A stretch of DNA of 45,452 bases from Cytophagales bacterium (GCA_013298985.1 JAAFJS010000016.1:1-45452), one strand, 5' to 3'; positions 26,492 through 34,956 are shown, counted from the first letter of the stretch. The notes: a model not told the origin generated them from the letters alone. A program made the numbers and translations.

Positions 26492-27190
26492 TCAAATCAC
26501 CTTACTTACCTCAGCCCATTCGCGTTCGTTTTGCTTGTCCAAAAGGTGGAAAATGTCATCTTGTAAATCTCCAAATTCAGCTTTTGTGTATGATTTGCTT
26601 ATTTTTTTGCCTGAAAGATAGTGTATCTGGTCGCAAATAGCTGTAAGTGATTCAAAAATATGTGAAGTTATCAATAGAGTTTTTCCCTTTTCTTTGAGCA
26701 GTTGTATCATTTTCCGAAACACAAAACTGCCCTCTATATCTATGCCATTAAAAGGCTCGTCCAAAATGATAAGCGGTCTATCCAAACTCAAAATTGCCAT
26801 AAAAGCCAACTTTTTTTTCATGCCCGTCGAGTAATTATCCACCAACTGATGCAAAGGAAGCTGAAAAATGGCATTGATAGTTTCGATATCAAACTGTTGG
26901 TGATAGGTCTGAAAAATCTGTAAATATTCCTTGCCCGTAAGATAGTGGTAAAAATAGTTCGAAGTTTCTAATAGTGCAACCTCTTTGTAAGTAATTTTTT
27001 TTTTGTCCCACCAGATTTGTCCTTTGTCAAAGGCAACTTCGCTGCTAATCGCCCTGAGCAGGGAAGTTTTGCCCGAACCGTTCACCCCCACCAGCCCATG
27101 CACCTGTCCTGCGTGCAAAGTCAAGTCCAAGTTTTCTAAAACACTGTCTTTCTGCTGATAAGAAAGAGAAAAACCCTCAATTTGAAGCAT
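26492..27190 (-). CDS. ABC transporter ATP-binding protein, orphan
   Basis: This 232-residue nucleotide-binding subunit has Walker A GVNGSGKTS (about residues 35-43), the signature-like segment NYSTGMKKKLAF in place of a classical LSGGQ, and Walker B PLIILDEPFNGID with a downstream H-loop (LITSH). The STGMKKK form is typical of ABC-2-type (CcmA/NatA-like) exporters. No permease gene lies next to it, so its membrane partner must be elsewhere. It is divergent from acpP. Confidence 0.87.
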   Translation of the reverse strand: MLQIEGFSLSYQQKDSVLENLDLTLHAGQVHGLVGVNGSGKTSLLRAISSEVAFDKGQIWWDKKKITYKEVALLETSNYFYHYLTGKEYLQIFQTYHQQFDIETINAIFQLPLHQLVDNYSTGMKKKLAFMAILSLDRPLIILDEPFNGIDIEGSFVFRKMIQLLKEKGKTLLITSHIFESLTAICDQIHYLSGKKISKSYTKAEFGDLQDDIFHLLDKQNEREWAEVSKVI

Positions 27191-27258
27191 AGCTTTCTTA
27201 TTTTTTTCAAATGTAATGCCTTTAAAATCAGAGACAAAAAAATTAAGCCTTTAAATTT

Positions 27259-27290
27259 TTTGATATTCATATAGAAATGTATTTCCTTTG
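27259..27290 (+). promoter_or_regulatory. Candidate promoter of acpP
   Basis: TTTG (27259-27262), a 20-base spacer and TTCCTTTG (27283-27290) fit the consensus with one mismatch at the second base of the -7 box. The acpP start is 33 bases downstream. Confidence 0.55.
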
Positions 27291-27323
27291 CGGTCAGTTT
27301 TTTAAATTAAACAGAAAAATACA

Positions 27324-27563
27324 ATGTCAGAAATTGCTCAAAAAGTAAAAAGCATCATTATTGATAAATTAGGTGTGGAGGAATCCGAAGTAACCTCTGA
27401 TGCGAGTTTCACCAATGATTTGGGGGCAGATTCATTGGATACAGTTGAACTTATCATGGAATTTGAAAAAGAGTTCAACATTTCTATCCCTGATGACCAA
27501 GCTGAAAATATTACCACAGTAGGTCAGGCGATAGCTTATTTGGAGGAACATTCCCAAAAATAA
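27324..27563 (+). CDS. acpP: Acyl carrier protein
   Basis: This 79-residue acidic protein carries growing fatty-acyl chains on a phosphopantetheine arm attached to Ser37 in the motif [16 protein letters not shown]. Its length and sequence match bacterial AcpP. It heads the conserved acpP-fabF-rnc order; a hairpin between acpP and fabF probably gives acpP a higher transcript level. Confidence 0.97.
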   Translation: MSEIAQKVKSIIIDKLGVEESEVTSDASFTNDLGADSLDTVELIMEFEKEFNISIPDDQAENITTVGQAIAYLEEHSQK

Positions 27564-27564
27564 T

Positions 27565-27605
27565 AAATTTGAGGAGAGGGTCTAAAACCTTTTCTCCTCA
27601 AATTT
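27565..27605 (+). terminator. Hairpin between acpP and fabF
   Basis: A perfect 13-base stem (aaatttgaggaga / tctcctcaaattt) begins one base after the acpP stop codon. It is probably a partial terminator or a stabiliser of the acpP message, because fabF follows on the same strand. Confidence 0.75.
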
Positions 27606-27711
27606 CTTACTAAATTTTTCCATCAACGCTGATTGATTTAAGGTTAAAGCCAAGCCCACAGTTTTGGTTTCAATCGTATTTTATATAGAGAATTATATAC
27701 GTCCTATCAAT

Positions 27712-28962
27712 ATGCAGTTAAAAAGAGTAGTAGTAACAGGATTGGGGGCATTGACCCCTATCGGCAATACGGTCAATGATTACTGGGAAGCACTGAAAAA
27801 CGGTGTGAGTGGCTCGGCATTGATTACCAAATTTGATACTACCAAGTTCAAGACAAAGTTTGCCTGCGAGGTCAAAAACTTCAATATAGAAAACTTTATG
27901 GATAGAAAAGAAGCACGCAGGTTAGACCCTTTCTGTCAGTATGCAATGGTTGCCGCAGACGAGGCAGTTAAAGATGCAGGATTGGATATAGAAAGGATTA
28001 ATTTGGACAGGGTGGGCGTAATCTGGGGTGCAGGTATTGGTGGCATCAAGAACTTCCAAGACGAGGTGAGTAGTTTTGCCAAAGGAGATGGTACACCACG
28101 CTACAATCCTTTTTTTATTACCAAAATGATTATAGACCTCAGCGCAGGCAATATTTCTATGAAATATGGGTTCAGAGGCGTTAATTTTTCTACGGTATCT
28201 GCTTGTGCATCATCAACCAATGCTATCGTTGATGCTTTTAATTATATCAGGTTGGGCAAAGCAAACATTATCGTTACGGGTGGCTCTGAAATGGCTACCT
28301 GCGAGGCAGGTATTGGCGGATTTAATGCCATGAAAGCACTTTCGGAACGCAATGATTCCCCCGAAACGGCTTCCAGACCCTACGACAAAGACCGCGAGGG
28401 TTTTGTACTTGGCGAAGGCGCAGGGGCAATTATTTTGGAAGAATTGGAACACGCCAAAGCCAGAGGTGCTACCATCTACGCTGAGTTGGTTGGCGGAGGA
28501 ATGTCTGCGGACGCTTACCACATTTCTGCTCCTCACCCCGAAGGGCTGGGCGTGATTGCGGTAATGAAAAATGTACTGGAAGATGCCAATATAGCCCCCG
28601 AAGAGGTAGATTACATCAATACGCATGGAACGTCGACACCGATTGGCGACCCCCAAGAAATAAAAGCGATTCAAAATGTATTTGGTTTGCACGCTTACGA
28701 ACTCAATATTAGTTCTACCAAGTCCATGACGGGACATTTACTTGGCGCGGCGGGCGCGATAGAGGCTATTGCTTCTATTTTAGCCATTAAGTACCAAACC
28801 GTCCCGCCCACTATTAATCACTTTACTGATGACGAAGAAATAGATAATCAGCTAAACTTTACCTTCAACAAAGCGCAAGAAAGGAAAATTGACGTTGCCC
28901 TGAGCAATACTTTTGGTTTTGGAGGTCATAATTGCTCAGTTCTTTTTAAGAAATATAATTAA
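27712..28962 (+). CDS. fabF: 3-oxoacyl-ACP synthase II
   Basis: This 416-residue condensing enzyme elongates acyl-ACP with malonyl-ACP in fatty-acid synthesis. The catalytic cysteine is in VSACASSTNA, and the two histidines are in THGTSTPIGD and KSMTGHLLGAAG, followed by the C-terminal NTFGFGGHN. I start at MQLKRVVVTGLGALTPIGN (ATG 27712); an upstream in-frame extension of 16 residues looks like leader sequence and is unlike the family. Confidence 0.97.
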   Translation: MQLKRVVVTGLGALTPIGNTVNDYWEALKNGVSGSALITKFDTTKFKTKFACEVKNFNIENFMDRKEARRLDPFCQYAMVAADEAVKDAGLDIERINLDRVGVIWGAGIGGIKNFQDEVSSFAKGDGTPRYNPFFITKMIIDLSAGNISMKYGFRGVNFSTVSACASSTNAIVDAFNYIRLGKANIIVTGGSEMATCEAGIGGFNAMKALSERNDSPETASRPYDKDREGFVLGEGAGAIILEELEHAKARGATIYAELVGGGMSADAYHISAPHPEGLGVIAVMKNVLEDANIAPEEVDYINTHGTSTPIGDPQEIKAIQNVFGLHAYELNISSTKSMTGHLLGAAGAIEAIASILAIKYQTVPPTINHFTDDEEIDNQLNFTFNKAQERKIDVALSNTFGFGGHNCSVLFKKYN

Positions 28963-29119
28963 AAATAAATAAGATTAACTAAAACTACTTATTGCACTGA
29001 CAAACATAAACGTTAATTATTTGTTGTGTGATAAGTAGTTATTTTTTTAACTGATAAAAACATTCAATTTTTTTCAAATACTCAAAACTTTTCATAATCT
29101 GTTCAAAGAACTACGACAT

Positions 29120-29830
29120 TTGTTTAGATGGTATTCCCCACAAGACAAAAAACTCGTTGCGGCTGTGAAGCAAATTACAGGTAGAAAGCCTTCTAACATA
29201 AATGTTTATAAGCTGGCTTTTTCGCATACCTCTATTGCCAAAGAGAACGTAGATGGGTTTAAGGAGTCTAACGAAAGATTGGAATACTTAGGGGACGCGG
29301 TACTCGGAATGGTCATTGCTGAGTACCTGTTCAAGCGTTTTCCCTATAAAGACGAGGGGTTTCTCACCGAAATCCGTTCGCGAATCGTCAGTAGAGAATC
29401 TTTGGGGCAGCTTGGGCGCAAAATAGGGCTGGATAAACTGGTGGTCTATGATACCAAGCGCAAAACAGCTCTTTCCTTTAAATACCTGCATGGAGATACC
29501 ATGGAAGCATTTATTGGGGCTGTTTTTTTGGACAAAGGCTTTAAGTTTTGCCGTCATTTTATCACACACAATATGCTCAATGCCCACATAGACCTCAAGC
29601 AAATCATTGATAACGATACCAACTATAAAAGTAAAATCATAGAGTGGGCGCAGCGACAAAGCAAAGTAGTGAAGTTCCAGATGGTCGACGAAAAAGGGCA
29701 TAGTCATCAAAAACAGTTCAAAATCCAAATCTTGATTGGGGAAGAAGTGATTTCTTTTGGTATGGGTTTTAGCAAGAAAAATGCAGAGCAAGATGCCGCC
29801 AGAAAAGCCTGTGAAACATTGAATATTTGA
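29120..29830 (+). CDS. rnc: Ribonuclease III
   Basis: This double-strand-specific endoribonuclease processes rRNA precursors. The catalytic signature ERLEYLGDAVLGMVIAEYLF and the second acidic cluster GDTMEAFIGAVFLDKGF are intact, with a C-terminal dsRNA-binding domain (IEWAQRQSK ... FSKKNAEQDAARKACE). The start is uncertain. The only standard codon is TTG at 29120 (236 residues), but the frame is open back to 29051 and the translated upstream part (NLFKELRH) resembles homologous N-termini, so a rare start codon further upstream is possible. It follows fabF, as in many Bacteroidota. Confidence 0.95.
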   Translation: MFRWYSPQDKKLVAAVKQITGRKPSNINVYKLAFSHTSIAKENVDGFKESNERLEYLGDAVLGMVIAEYLFKRFPYKDEGFLTEIRSRIVSRESLGQLGRKIGLDKLVVYDTKRKTALSFKYLHGDTMEAFIGAVFLDKGFKFCRHFITHNMLNAHIDLKQIIDNDTNYKSKIIEWAQRQSKVVKFQMVDEKGHSHQKQFKIQILIGEEVISFGMGFSKKNAEQDAARKACETLNI

Positions 29831-29881
29831 AAATTACGGTTATCTTCTCTGTTTAGAATTACTACAAATTAATCGATTTGT

Positions 29882-29913
29882 TTTGCTTTCTATCGTTTTG
29901 CGTTTTAGATTTG
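29882..29913 (+). promoter_or_regulatory. Promoter of sdhC
   Basis: TTTG (29882-29885), a 20-base spacer and TAGATTTG (29906-29913) match the Bacteroidota consensus. It implies an untranslated leader of about 130 bases before sdhC. Confidence 0.7.
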
Positions 29914-30048
29914 AAACATATTTTAGTCATCAGCGATTTGAGGTGAAGCGGTGCTGTTTTTTTTACTCGAAATCAGCCATTCAACCTCAAAACCAATGCT
30001 GGTCTATACACAAAAAAATTTGGCTTAAACATCTATAACTCAAACAAA

Positions 30049-30729
30049 ATGAAGTGGTTAGTTAATATGCTCACAAGTACAATTGGGCGCAAGTTGGTGA
30101 TGGCGCTTACTGGTCTTTTTCTTATCTTGTTTTTAGCAGTTCACCTCACTGGCAACTTACAGCTTATCAAGGACGACAGCGGCAGGGCATTTAATATCTA
30201 TGCTGAGTTTATGACGACCTTCCCTCTGATTAAGGCGGTGAGTATTGGCAATTTTTTCTTTATCTTGTTGCACATCTTTACCTCTGTGCTTCTCACGCAG
30301 AAAAACAGAGCCGCGCGCCCTGTTGCTTATGCCTACAACGCAGGCAATACCAATAGTTCGTGGGCTTCCCGCAATATGGGCATCTTAGGAACAATTATTT
30401 TGGTATTCCTTGTAGTTCACCTCAAGGGCTACTGGTATGAAATGCACTTTGGTAGTGTACCAACACAAAACTATGATGGCAAGGACGTAAAAGACCTCTA
30501 CGCTATCGTCAAAGCCTCTTACACACAGCTTTGGTATGTGGCTTTTTATGTGGTTAGCATGGTTTTCGTGGGCTTCCACTTGGTGCATGGATTCGCCAGT
30601 GCCTTCCAAACACTTGGCTTGAGCCACCCCAAATATACGCCACTCATCAAGGGCTTGGGCTATGGTTTTGCGGTGATTGTACCTGCGGCTTTCGCTTTGA
30701 TTCCTATTATCATGTTTTTAAAGGGGTAA
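30049..30729 (+). CDS. sdhC: Succinate dehydrogenase cytochrome b subunit
   Basis: This is a 226-residue membrane subunit of complex II/fumarate reductase of the B-type (one polypeptide, five helices, haem-binding histidines). It starts MKWLVNMLTSTIGRKLVMAL, with the haem-ligand region LAVHLTGNLQL, further histidines in LLHIFTSVLL, VVHLKGYW and GFHLVHGFASAF, and a final hydrophobic helix. It anchors the flavoprotein and iron-sulfur subunits and passes electrons to menaquinone. sdhA and sdhB, which normally follow directly, are not next to it. Confidence 0.9.
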   Translation: MKWLVNMLTSTIGRKLVMALTGLFLILFLAVHLTGNLQLIKDDSGRAFNIYAEFMTTFPLIKAVSIGNFFFILLHIFTSVLLTQKNRAARPVAYAYNAGNTNSSWASRNMGILGTIILVFLVVHLKGYWYEMHFGSVPTQNYDGKDVKDLYAIVKASYTQLWYVAFYVVSMVFVGFHLVHGFASAFQTLGLSHPKYTPLIKGLGYGFAVIVPAAFALIPIIMFLKG

Positions 30730-30805
30730 TAAAAAATTAATAACGCATTTTGATAGCTTTTAAGTTATCAAAAATTAAAGTATAGAAAGCACTATTCAGA
30801 AAATC

Positions 30806-31018
30806 ATGTTATCAAAACTACTTATTGGTGCGGTCAAGGGGTATCAGTTAGTGATTAGCCCTATCAAGCCACCCACTTGCAGATTTGTACCTACTTGCTC
30901 CCAATACATGATAGAGGCAATCCGCAAACATGGGGCGTGGAAAGGCTTGCGGCTGGGTATCAAGCGAATAGGGCGTTGTCATCCCTGGGGCGATAGTGGC
31001 TTTGACCCTGTCCCTTAA
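30806..31018 (+). CDS. yidD: Membrane protein insertion efficiency factor YidD
   Basis: This 70-residue protein has the conserved [20 protein letters not shown] and [19 protein letters not shown] segments, including the three conserved cysteines. It associates with the inner membrane and helps YidC insert proteins. It starts 76 bases after sdhC rather than in the usual rnpA-yidC setting. Confidence 0.94.
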   Translation: MLSKLLIGAVKGYQLVISPIKPPTCRFVPTCSQYMIEAIRKHGAWKGLRLGIKRIGRCHPWGDSGFDPVP

Positions 31019-31118
31019 AAAAAATAATGCGCTAATGCTATTAACTTTAAAGATTATTTTTAAACTTTGAGGTCAAATTGCATTGGACGCTAAATCTATG
31101 AAGGCTGTTTAGGAAAAT

Positions 31119-33152
31119 ATGAGGAAATTTTATATTGGTATTTTTTGCTTTTTTTGTATTATGTCATCTGCTTATGCCAATGACACCCTGCAAGCTATTT
31201 TCCAAAACGCAAAAACTATCAAAGATATTGAAGCCCTGAATAACGGAGTCCTCACCGTTTTGGAGAGCAGATACCTTCCTACTGATTTGCAACCCATTCC
31301 CACCGAATATCTACAATACGCTGAAAAATCATTACAACTTTCAGGAAGTCTAAAATATCAAAAGGGCGAAGCGCAGGCATTACTCGCTATTGGGCTGTAT
31401 TACTGGCACTTAGGGCTAAACTACCAAAGTGGGATAGACCAAAAACCATTCTCTTATCTCGAACGGGCGGCGGCAATCGCCAAAAATAATAATGACCTTA
31501 TCATTGAGGCAAGGGCAAATCGAGCCATTGGCAAAATTTATGTGGAGTTGGGCGAATTGCGACTTGGGCTAAAAACCTTACTGGAATCTGAAGTAGAAGC
31601 AAAAAAAGATAGTATCAAGAGCAAAAAAGTTTATGTAGCTACTGACCTTGGCAATATTTATTTTGATACAGGAGAATATCTCAAAGCCTTACAAAAATTC
31701 TTGGAGGCGTTGGTGCTGGCACGCAATGAAAATGACAACCATAAAATAGCCTACTCACTCAGCAATGTGGCAAAGGCTTTTAATAAGTTGGCACGCAAGG
31801 CAAAAGCAATTTCTACACTGGACGATGGCATTGTCATTGCCGAACAAAACAAAGATTGGTTTAGCCTTGCCTTGCTTTATAACATCTACGGAAATGTTAG
31901 TTTCCAATTAGATGAAACCGAAAAAGCAACCCAATACTACGAAAAAGCGTTGGAAATGAGTAAAAAAATAGATAATAGAAGATTGACAGCAGATATTTTA
32001 CAAAATTTTGCCAAACTTTATAGCCGCCAGCAAAACTACAAGAAAGCGTTAGAGTTTTACCAACAAGCAGTCCCTATTTATGAAAAATATGTCCCCAAAA
32101 TACGCCTCATAGATGTTTATGCTGACCTTTCTGATATTTATGTCTATAACAAAGATTACCAAAAAGCACTCAATTATTTCAAACTGCACACTGACCTGAA
32201 AACTCAGTATTTCAGTGATGAAAATCAGCAAGAACTGCTGGCAGAAGAAGCAGAGAGCAATGAAAGAAAAATAGAGGTCTTAGAAAAAGCCAATAAACTG
32301 GCAGAAAGTGAATTAAATCTACAACGTTTGCTTACCAATGTAGCACTGGGCGCAGTTATACTCATCTTGCTTGGGACTATTTTTCTGTTTTATATTTTTC
32401 GCCAAAAACAAAAAAGCAATAAGGATTTACAAAAGCAAAAAGAAGAACTCAAACAGGCTAACTTGCTCAAAGATAGAATGTTTACCGTCATTTCCCAAGA
32501 CCTCCGTAACCCACTCAATTCGCTTCGCAGTGTAGTTACCCTGCTCAACGCAGGTGCATTAAACGCACAAGAAATCAAGTTAATTTCCGAAAAGCTCAAT
32601 GATGAATTGGGCGGAGCTTTGGGCTTACTCGATAGCTTGCTTCTTTGGGCGCGTTCGCAGATGCAAGGCATCAAACGAGAGTCCGTTGCGCTTGACATTT
32701 ATCAAGTTATCTCAGAAAACATCAACCTGCTTTCAGGGAATATCAGTAAGAAAAATATTATTTTGCAAAATACTATTGTTCAAACTCTTGTAAAAGTAAA
32801 GGCAGACCCCAATATGATAAATCTGGTAGTAAGAAACCTACTTTCCAATGCTATCAAGGTTTCGCCCAGAGGCACATCTATCATGCTGAGTGCCAAGACC
32901 AACGGAGAAATGATAGAGGTGAGTATTACCGACTCAGGCACAGCCGTTAAGAATGAAAATCTGCAAAAAATATTCAATCCTGACTCCGTATTAAGCAATA
33001 CAGGAAATGCAACAACAAAAGATTCAGGCGTGGATTTGCTCCTTTGTAAGGAATTTATAGAAGAAAACGGTGGGCAGATGTGGGTCAAGAGTGAAGAAGG
33101 CAGAGGGAATACATTTAGCTTTAGCTTGAAGGCACAAAATCCTCAAAGTTAG
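31119..33152 (+). CDS. TPR sensor histidine kinase with degenerate catalytic motifs
   Basis: This is a 677-residue protein: signal peptide (1-21), about six periplasmic TPR units (such as KALQKFLEALVLARNENDN and KATQYYEKALEMSKKI), a membrane helix near residues 404-424, a short coiled coil, a HisKA-type dimerisation helix and an HATPase_c domain. The H-box reads TVISQDLRNPLNSL: Gln460 stands where the phospho-accepting histidine should be. The N-box (RNLLSNAIK) is kept, but G1 reads DSGTAV and G2 reads DSGVDLLL, both short of glycines. It may be a pseudokinase or signalling partner. No response regulator is adjacent. It overlaps the convergent gene by 32 bases. Confidence 0.85.
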   Translation: MRKFYIGIFCFFCIMSSAYANDTLQAIFQNAKTIKDIEALNNGVLTVLESRYLPTDLQPIPTEYLQYAEKSLQLSGSLKYQKGEAQALLAIGLYYWHLGLNYQSGIDQKPFSYLERAAAIAKNNNDLIIEARANRAIGKIYVELGELRLGLKTLLESEVEAKKDSIKSKKVYVATDLGNIYFDTGEYLKALQKFLEALVLARNENDNHKIAYSLSNVAKAFNKLARKAKAISTLDDGIVIAEQNKDWFSLALLYNIYGNVSFQLDETEKATQYYEKALEMSKKIDNRRLTADILQNFAKLYSRQQNYKKALEFYQQAVPIYEKYVPKIRLIDVYADLSDIYVYNKDYQKALNYFKLHTDLKTQYFSDENQQELLAEEAESNERKIEVLEKANKLAESELNLQRLLTNVALGAVILILLGTIFLFYIFRQKQKSNKDLQKQKEELKQANLLKDRMFTVISQDLRNPLNSLRSVVTLLNAGALNAQEIKLISEKLNDELGGALGLLDSLLLWARSQMQGIKRESVALDIYQVISENINLLSGNISKKNIILQNTIVQTLVKVKADPNMINLVVRNLLSNAIKVSPRGTSIMLSAKTNGEMIEVSITDSGTAVKNENLQKIFNPDSVLSNTGNATTKDSGVDLLLCKEFIEENGGQMWVKSEEGRGNTFSFSLKAQNPQS

Positions 33153-33579
33153 GAAGCTGGGCAATCGACTCGCTTCCTCCCTTTTCAAAATCTACTTTGT
33201 AATACAGATGTTGCAAGCCATTAGTAACTGCCAAATATTTTGCTTTTAAAACATAGTTATACATAAGAGCCTGATTAACAGCTTGTTGTGTGAGCATAAT
33301 AGAACTTGCTTTGCACTCTGTCAGCAAAAAAGGGCTTCCCTGCCTGTCATATACTATCACATCACTGCGTTTCTGCAAATTATTGTAATGCAAGCCACTT
33401 TCCACATTAATCAGTGATTTAGGATACTGATTTCCTATCAAATAATGCACAAAATGCTGCCTCACCCACTCCTCAGAGGTGAGCATAATGTATTTTTTGC
33501 GAATGACATCAAAGATAAATACCTTATTTTCTTTGGTTTGTAATTGATACTCAAATTCGGGTAACGCTAATTTAATCAT
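33121..33579 (-). CDS. Stand-alone restriction-enzyme N-terminal-type nuclease domain
   Basis: This 152-residue protein resembles the type I restriction R-subunit N-terminal (HSDR_N) family found as single-domain proteins in Bacteroidota. The start FIFDVIRKKYIMLTSEEWVR and the PD-(D/E)xK-like core SDVIVYDRQGSPFLLTECKA are visible. I start at the ATG at 33579 (MIKLALPEF); an in-frame GTG ten codons upstream is possible. No methylase, specificity subunit or helicase lies near it, so a classical restriction role is unlikely. Its 3' end overlaps the kinase gene tail-to-tail. Confidence 0.8.
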   Translation of the reverse strand: MIKLALPEFEYQLQTKENKVFIFDVIRKKYIMLTSEEWVRQHFVHYLIGNQYPKSLINVESGLHYNNLQKRSDVIVYDRQGSPFLLTECKASSIMLTQQAVNQALMYNYVLKAKYLAVTNGLQHLYYKVDFEKGGSESIAQLPNFEDFVPSS

Positions 33580-33628
33580 CAAAAAAGCCTTTTGATTAGT
33601 TGGCTTCACAAAAATACAAATTATTTTT

Positions 33629-33636
33629 TACTTTTG
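33629..33636 (+). promoter_or_regulatory. Candidate -7 box for NTF2-like gene
   Basis: TACTTTTG matches TAnnTTTG and lies 36 bases before the ATG at 33673. The expected upstream TTTG is not present at 19-21 bases, so confidence is low. Confidence 0.35.
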
Positions 33637-33672
33637 TATAATCGCTTACTTTAACCCAAACACCCTATTTTT

Positions 33673-34107
33673 ATGATTTTCAAAATTACAGTTTTGTTTT
33701 TTCTCATTTTTTCATTTCAGTTTTCCCTTGCCCAAAACAGCAAAAATTGGCAGGAAGTCAATAGCCTCTTGGCAATGCAGGAAAAAGCATGGAACGAGGG
33801 CAATATAGACGCTTTCATGCAAGGCTACTGGAAAAATGATAGCTTAAAGTTTGTCAGTAGTAAGGGAGTCGTGTATGGCTGGCAAAAAACCTACGAACGC
33901 TACCAAAAAAATTATCCTGACCGCGCCTCGATGGGCGTACTCAAATTTGAGATTGTTTCCAAAGAGCAAATGGGCAAGGAAGTCTATTTCGTGGTGGGCA
34001 AGTGGTTCTTAAAACGCGACGAAAAAGGCGATATTGGTGGTTATTTCTCCCTGATTTTCAGGAAAATAAAAGGCAAATGGTGCATTGTAGCTGACCATAC
34101 GAGCTAA
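33673..34107 (+). CDS. Secreted NTF2/SnoaL-like (DUF4440) protein
   Basis: This 144-residue protein has a signal peptide ending FSLAQ (residue 21) and a single cone-shaped NTF2-like domain. The segments LLAMQEKAWNEGNIDAFMQG and GWQKTYERYQKNYPDRASMG are characteristic of the DUF4440/SnoaL-like family. Members bind small molecules or have minor enzymatic roles; none can be assigned here. It lies 105 bases before the phenylalanine hydroxylase gene, which has its own -7 box. Confidence 0.82.
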   Translation: MIFKITVLFFLIFSFQFSLAQNSKNWQEVNSLLAMQEKAWNEGNIDAFMQGYWKNDSLKFVSSKGVVYGWQKTYERYQKNYPDRASMGVLKFEIVSKEQMGKEVYFVVGKWFLKRDEKGDIGGYFSLIFRKIKGKWCIVADHTS

Positions 34108-34171
34108 AGGTGAGCAGCAAGGTCAAAATTTTGTGGGCAAACTATCGAGGCGTTTTTTGCGTAAAAATGAT

Positions 34172-34179
34172 TATCTTTG
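34172..34179 (+). promoter_or_regulatory. Candidate -7 box for phhA
   Basis: TATCTTTG is an exact TAnnTTTG match, 33 bases before the hydroxylase ATG. No TTTG lies at 19-21 bases upstream, so the -33 element is unclear. Confidence 0.5.
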
Positions 34180-34212
34180 TGATAAGATATAACCTTTATA
34201 CCAATAAACAAG

Positions 34213-34956
34213 ATGACCATGCTCACTTTCAATATGCAACAAGACTATGCCCGCTATACGCCCGAAGACCAGCACGTTTGGCAGTTGCTTTATGATAGAC
34301 AAATAAACCTATTGCCCAATCTGGCTTCGAAGGCTTACCTGGACGGCATCAAAGCCATCAGTTTCACGCGCGAACGAATCCCAAACTATGAGGAAACCAA
34401 TGAAATATTGTCAGGAATTACAGGCTGGCGCATCGAGGTAGTCAAGGGCTTGATTCCGAACAAGGAATTTTTTGAACTCTTGCTCACTAAACGGTTTCCT
34501 GCCTCGACTTGGCTCAGGAAATTAGCGCAACTGGACTACCTGGAAGAGCCTGATATGTTCCACGACACCTTTGGACATATCCCGATGCTGACCAATCCCG
34601 ATTTTTCTAACTTCCTTAAAGGGCTGAGTGCCATTGCGTTGCGCTTCTTGGACAGTGAGATGGGCGTGGAAATGATTGCGCGCCTGTACTGGTACACCGT
34701 AGAATTTGGGCTAATCCAAGACCCTGACGGACTGCGAATTTATGGCGCAGGGATTTTGTCATCAAGTGGCGAATCAGTATATAGCCTGAGTGAAAAGCCT
34801 GAAAAAGTGCCTTTTGATGTATTAGAAATTGTACGCAGACCTTACATCAAGGACAAATTTCAGGAAAGATATTTTATCATTCAGTCCTACAAAGAACTGT
34901 TTGACTCTCTGCCCACGCTGGAACGAGTTTTAGAACAGGAATTGGCAGAGGTGTGA
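34213..34956 (+). CDS. phhA: Phenylalanine 4-hydroxylase
   Basis: This 247-residue aromatic amino acid hydroxylase uses a pterin cofactor and iron to convert phenylalanine to tyrosine. The iron-binding motif MFHDTFGHIPML supplies two histidines, and the third ligand is the glutamate in YWYTVEFGL. The length fits the short bacterial form without a regulatory domain. No pterin dehydratase (phhB) is adjacent. It may also take part in pigment or tyrosine-derived metabolite supply. Confidence 0.94.
   Translation: MTMLTFNMQQDYARYTPEDQHVWQLLYDRQINLLPNLASKAYLDGIKAISFTRERIPNYEETNEILSGITGWRIEVVKGLIPNKEFFELLLTKRFPASTWLRKLAQLDYLEEPDMFHDTFGHIPMLTNPDFSNFLKGLSAIALRFLDSEMGVEMIARLYWYTVEFGLIQDPDGLRIYGAGILSSSGESVYSLSEKPEKVPFDVLEIVRRPYIKDKFQERYFIIQSYKELFDSLPTLERVLEQELAEV

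Noticed and set aside
27664-27711. Longer N-terminus for FabF
   Set aside because: The upstream residues are unlike any FabF, whereas MQLKRVVVTGLGALTPIGN is the normal family start.
28213-28737. Long minus-strand frame inside fabF
   Set aside because: It is antisense to a highly conserved enzyme gene and has no motif of its own.
29914-30048. Riboswitch in the sdhC leader
   Set aside because: A short ttgaggt/acctcaa pairing exists, but no known riboswitch core could be recognised.
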